Shown here: positions 6,251 to 8,667 of the stretch, piece by piece
Layout: every line of letters begins with the position of its first letter
Position numbering within the stretch: position 1 is the stretch's first letter
Origin: JAXIHJ01 sp034189755
GTDB taxonomy: Bacteria; Planctomycetota; Phycisphaerae; SM23-33
Reading direction: 5' to 3'
Length of the DNA: 8,667 bases
Assembly: GCA_034189755.1 (NCBI GenBank)
Contig: JAXIHJ010000046.1
Coordinates: 1-8,667, forward strand
Notes under the pieces: model-generated
The model's database searches: none
The model's input: only the letters and a program-made list of their open reading frames with translations
Told to the model about the DNA's origin: nothing
Program-made: the position numbers and the translations under genes

Positions 6251-8065
6251 GTGAAATTTCAACCGCTTGGCGTGTTGGCGATAGTCTCGGCCGTGGCAAT
6301 CGCTGCGCAGTCGTTCGCCGGGCCGCCGGCACCGCTGGCCGAGCCGTTCGTGGCGGCAGACGTAATCGAGGTCCGGACCTACGGCGGCACGCGCAACGTG
6401 GAATTGCTGGCGGACCTGCTGGCCGGGCAGGATGTATCCGTCCGAGAGCGGGCCGTGCGCGACCTCGGCCAGACGCACAACGTCTTGGCTATTGAGCACC
6501 TGCGGCGAGGTCTGCAAGACGGTCATGCCAAGGTTCGCGCCGCGGCGGCCTGTGCGGCGGCAGAGTTCGATCCCGCCCATACCGGCGACATCATTATCCA
6601 GGCCCTGGCCGACGCGGACCGCCGCGTGGTCTTCGCCGCGCTTCGAAGCGTTCGGAGCAAAAAGTTCATCGATGCCGCAGGCCATATCAGCCGGCTGCTT
6701 GACCGCCGGGACGCCACGATCCAGGCGGTGGCGCTGCAAACACTCACGCAGCTTCGTGTGCCTGCAACGGCTAAGCAGTTAAAAAAGCTGCTGGGCCACG
6801 AAAATCCGGCCGTGCGCCTTTACGCTGTTGAGAACGCCGTGCTCCTGGAAAGGCCGGTGCCGCTTTTAGCCGACCTGAGGCGGCTTGCGAGTTCGGCTGC
6901 GCCTGCCGTCCGCGGCGCGGCACTTGAGGCGATGGGCAGGTTCGCGTTCGAATCGGCCAGGCCGCTGCTGATGCAGTACCGAGACGATCCCAGCCCGCTG
7001 GTCCGTCGCGGCGTTTTGTACGCATTCGAACAAGCAGGCCGGGCCGACCGCATACGACCGTTTCTCGACGACGAGTCGGCACTGGTTCGCCTCGCCGCGA
7101 CCGCCGCAGCCGGCCGAAGCCGATGCACCGATTGCGTCGAGCGGCTGTTCGAGCTGATGCTGTCGAACCGGGATAATCAGTCGCACATCGCAGCCCGGCA
7201 AAGCCTTAGCCTCATCGGCACCCCCGCCGTCGCCGCTCTGGCCGGCGGTGCCATCGCCCAACCGGCGAAGCGGCTGAGCAAACTCCGGGCCGAGATCGAC
7301 GCCTATCTAAAAGAGCCGGACGGAAAAGACATCCACGCCGCTGCGATTGAGCGCCGCCGACGGGCCGCAGCATTGATCGAGCGGAACATCGGCGCCTGCT
7401 GCCGGCTGCTGGCAGAGCTAAAGAGCAAGGCCGGGTACGAACAGCTCCTGTTAGTGTTGACGACGCATCCAATCGACTCGCCGGAGCTGGTGGAGCTGTC
7501 CGAGGCGCTGGGCAGGATAGGCGATCCCGCCGCCGCCGAAGGTCTGAAAAAGGTGCTGGACGTCTGCGTCGCCACCGGGCCGAAGTACCTTATAGGCAAG
7601 CTGTCGATGCCGCCTCGCTACGTGCCATACAGCGAAGAGGTAACCGCGTCGATAATCACCGCCCTGGCCGCGCTTGACCGGCGTGAGGCGACAGAGTCTA
7701 TGCTGGCGGTGGCCAATACCGGGGCAAGCACCCTGCGGCTGAACGTCGCAACGCTCGCGTCACTGCGGGCCGGGGCGAAACTGCTCGGGGCGGACAGGCG
7801 GCAGGCGTTTGAAAAATGCGTACTCAATATCCTTAACGATCGCAACTACAGTCGGCGTGTCCGCTTCGAGGCGGCCAAGCTGGCCGGAAAACTCTCCCAA
7901 GCCGAGGCGGTGGACGCACTGAAGATTATCCTATACAAAGACCGGGAATGTCCCGAGCTGATGCACGCAGCCGCATGGGCCATTCAAACCATCACCGGTA
8001 AAACGCCGACCATCCCGGAGCGCAAGATTAAACAAGGCCAGTGGATAATCACAACCACGCGATAG
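6251..8065 (+). CDS. Secreted HEAT-repeat protein, last gene of the ABC operon
   Basis: The product is 604 residues with a GTG start and a good ribosome binding site. A signal peptide covers residues 1-23 (core GVLAIVSAVAIAA, cleavage near SFA/GP), so the protein is predicted to be periplasmic. Eight HEAT-type repeats follow in near-perfect register. The conserved Val (or Ile) of the inner helix, usually followed by Arg, falls at residues 64, 95, 126, 157, 188, 220, 251 and 279, a spacing of 31 residues for most steps. Residues 330-395 are a charged helical linker with RRRRAAALIERN. Residues 400-590 are again helical and HEAT-like but less regular. HEAT solenoids bind proteins; no catalytic motif is seen. 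A CTDC motif (292-295) and CC (about 385) are notable for an exported protein and could form disulfides or bind metal; this is speculation. Its place 9 bp after the permease argues for a structural or regulatory role with the exporter. Confidence 0.9.
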   Translation: MKFQPLGVLAIVSAVAIAAQSFAGPPAPLAEPFVAADVIEVRTYGGTRNVELLADLLAGQDVSVRERAVRDLGQTHNVLAIEHLRRGLQDGHAKVRAAAACAAAEFDPAHTGDIIIQALADADRRVVFAALRSVRSKKFIDAAGHISRLLDRRDATIQAVALQTLTQLRVPATAKQLKKLLGHENPAVRLYAVENAVLLERPVPLLADLRRLASSAAPAVRGAALEAMGRFAFESARPLLMQYRDDPSPLVRRGVLYAFEQAGRADRIRPFLDDESALVRLAATAAAGRSRCTDCVERLFELMLSNRDNQSHIAARQSLSLIGTPAVAALAGGAIAQPAKRLSKLRAEIDAYLKEPDGKDIHAAAIERRRRAAALIERNIGACCRLLAELKSKAGYEQLLLVLTTHPIDSPELVELSEALGRIGDPAAAEGLKKVLDVCVATGPKYLIGKLSMPPRYVPYSEEVTASIITALAALDRREATESMLAVANTGASTLRLNVATLASLRAGAKLLGADRRQAFEKCVLNILNDRNYSRRVRFEAAKLAGKLSQAEAVDALKIILYKDRECPELMHAAAWAIQTITGKTPTIPERKIKQGQWIITTTR

Positions 8066-8108
8066 GGCTGTCCGTCCCAAAAGCAACGTCAAATCTTCAG
8101 CCGCCCTA
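8063..8108. repeat. Inverted repeat joining two convergent stop codons
   Basis: TAGGGC (8063-8068) and GCCCTA (8103-8108) are exact inverted copies, and each holds the stop codon TAG of its gene. GGCTG (8066-8070) and CAGCC (8098-8102) offer an alternative pairing. The 40-bp gap between the convergent genes has no T-run on either strand, so it is not a canonical terminator. It may still slow or end transcription from both sides. Confidence 0.25.
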
Positions 8109-8667
8109 CCGAATGCGATACACCTGGCCGCGAAGCCTGATGAGAAGCTCCTCGTCCGCCTGCTGGCTGGCGAGGAGCTGGTTCTCCGCCACCGTGTTGG
8201 CCCGGATGAGCCGGAAATACTCCTCGCCGAACCGCTCGATGGTGCGGATCTTGCCGGCGTCCTTTTCCAGGTCGAGCTTGGCGGCGTTGGCGGCCACCCA
8301 TACGCGCCCGCGGCGATACAATGCCTGATTGCCCACCTGCCGGACGTTGGCGACGGTTTGGGCCTCGCCGGCTTCGTAGCTGCGTTTGTCCGCATGACCA
8401 ACAAGCTTCGACTCGGTGTACACGCCGCGGGCTGCGGGCACCCTGTAGGCGTAATTCAGCTTCTGTCGATTCTTGGCGGCGACCTGGCCGGCGTCGCCGG
8501 AGACCTTCGACAGCGGCCTGGCTGCTATCTCTGCCTGCCTGTGGAGCTCTAGACTATCCGAAAGGCGCGTCGTCTCATCGGCCAGGAAACTGGTGTACGG
8601 CGTCATGATGCCGTGGGCCATGCTCAGGCGAACCAGCTCGTCGAGCAGCTCCTTGCTCTTGCCGTGA
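8106..8667 (-). CDS. Partial CDS, C-terminal 186 codons of a VIT/VWA-type protein
   Basis: The frame is open to the window edge, so the start lies outside; the internal ATG at 8621 is not the start. The 15 codons before that ATG continue the family motif: KELLDELVRLS, then MAHGIMTPYTSFLADE. The pattern 'hGI.TPYTSfL..E' after an E-L-x-x-L helix is typical of the end of the von Willebrand A region in proteins with VIT and VWA domains (inter-alpha-trypsin-inhibitor-like), which are abundant in planctomycetes. The tail fits too: NVRQVGNQALYRRGRVW, later FGEEYFRLI, and a final GQVYRIR. The VIT and MIDAS-bearing VWA domains would lie upstream of the window. These proteins are usually exported or membrane-anchored and mediate adhesion or assembly. 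The gene converges on the ABC operon with 40 bp between stops, so it is not part of that transcript. A functional link is possible but unproven. Confidence 0.85.
   Translation of the reverse strand, partial: HGKSKELLDELVRLSMAHGIMTPYTSFLADETTRLSDSLELHRQAEIAARPLSKVSGDAGQVAAKNRQKLNYAYRVPAARGVYTESKLVGHADKRSYEAGEAQTVANVRQVGNQALYRRGRVWVAANAAKLDLEKDAGKIRTIERFGEEYFRLIRANTVAENQLLASQQADEELLIRLRGQVYRIR

Noticed and set aside
5615..6739. 374-codon open frame on the minus strand across the permease/HEAT junction
   Set aside because: The product is low-complexity and rich in His, Arg, Gln and Gly, and it lies antisense to two well-supported genes and their junction. Long antisense frames are expected at this GC content.
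8604..8621. ATG at 8621 as the start of the right-edge minus-strand gene
   Set aside because: The frame stays open upstream to the edge and the preceding codons encode the conserved KELLDELVRLS part of the family motif, so this Met is internal.

Overview
The window reads as a stretch of chromosome from a GC-rich, double-membraned bacterium. A planctomycete, perhaps of the Phycisphaerae type, is the best guess. The basis is the protein repertoire: a secreted HEAT-repeat protein, a VIT/VWA-type protein, a secreted protein with a carboxypeptidase-regulatory-like domain, and an ABC-2 exporter with a large envelope partner. This is inference from gene content, since no rRNA or other phylogenetic marker is present. 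Coding density is very high, and only about 250 bases lie outside genes.

Layout. On the minus strand at the left are the first 26 codons of an unrecognised gene (78 down to the edge) and a 292-residue exported protein of unknown function (1017 down to 139). A 147-bp divergent intergenic region (1018-1164) separates these from a four-gene plus-strand operon. It contains two well-formed sigma-70-type promoters facing opposite ways, whose -10 hexamers are interlocked, and a tandem heptamer repeat next to them. The operon is: an 801-residue envelope protein with two central membrane helices (1165-3570); an ABC-2 ATPase (3567-4562); a 560-residue permease made of two related halves (4559-6241); and a secreted HEAT-repeat protein (6251-8065). 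The first three genes overlap by 4 bp at each junction, and the fourth follows after 9 bp, so the four are very probably co-transcribed and translationally coupled. A convergent minus-strand gene (8667, continuing past the edge, down to 8106) encodes the C-terminal part of a VIT/VWA-type protein.

How the genes may work together. The ATPase and the double-length permease together look like a complete ABC-2 exporter. The first gene has a periplasmic domain resembling the glutamine-amidotransferase-like auxiliary domain of GldG-type proteins, but no visible catalytic cysteine. The HEAT protein is predicted to be exported and offers a long protein-binding surface. The set therefore resembles a Gld-like exporter-plus-auxiliary module with an added periplasmic scaffold. 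The substrate cannot be told from the sequence. The known part is the ABC-2 exporter; the combination with the two envelope partners is the less familiar part of the window.
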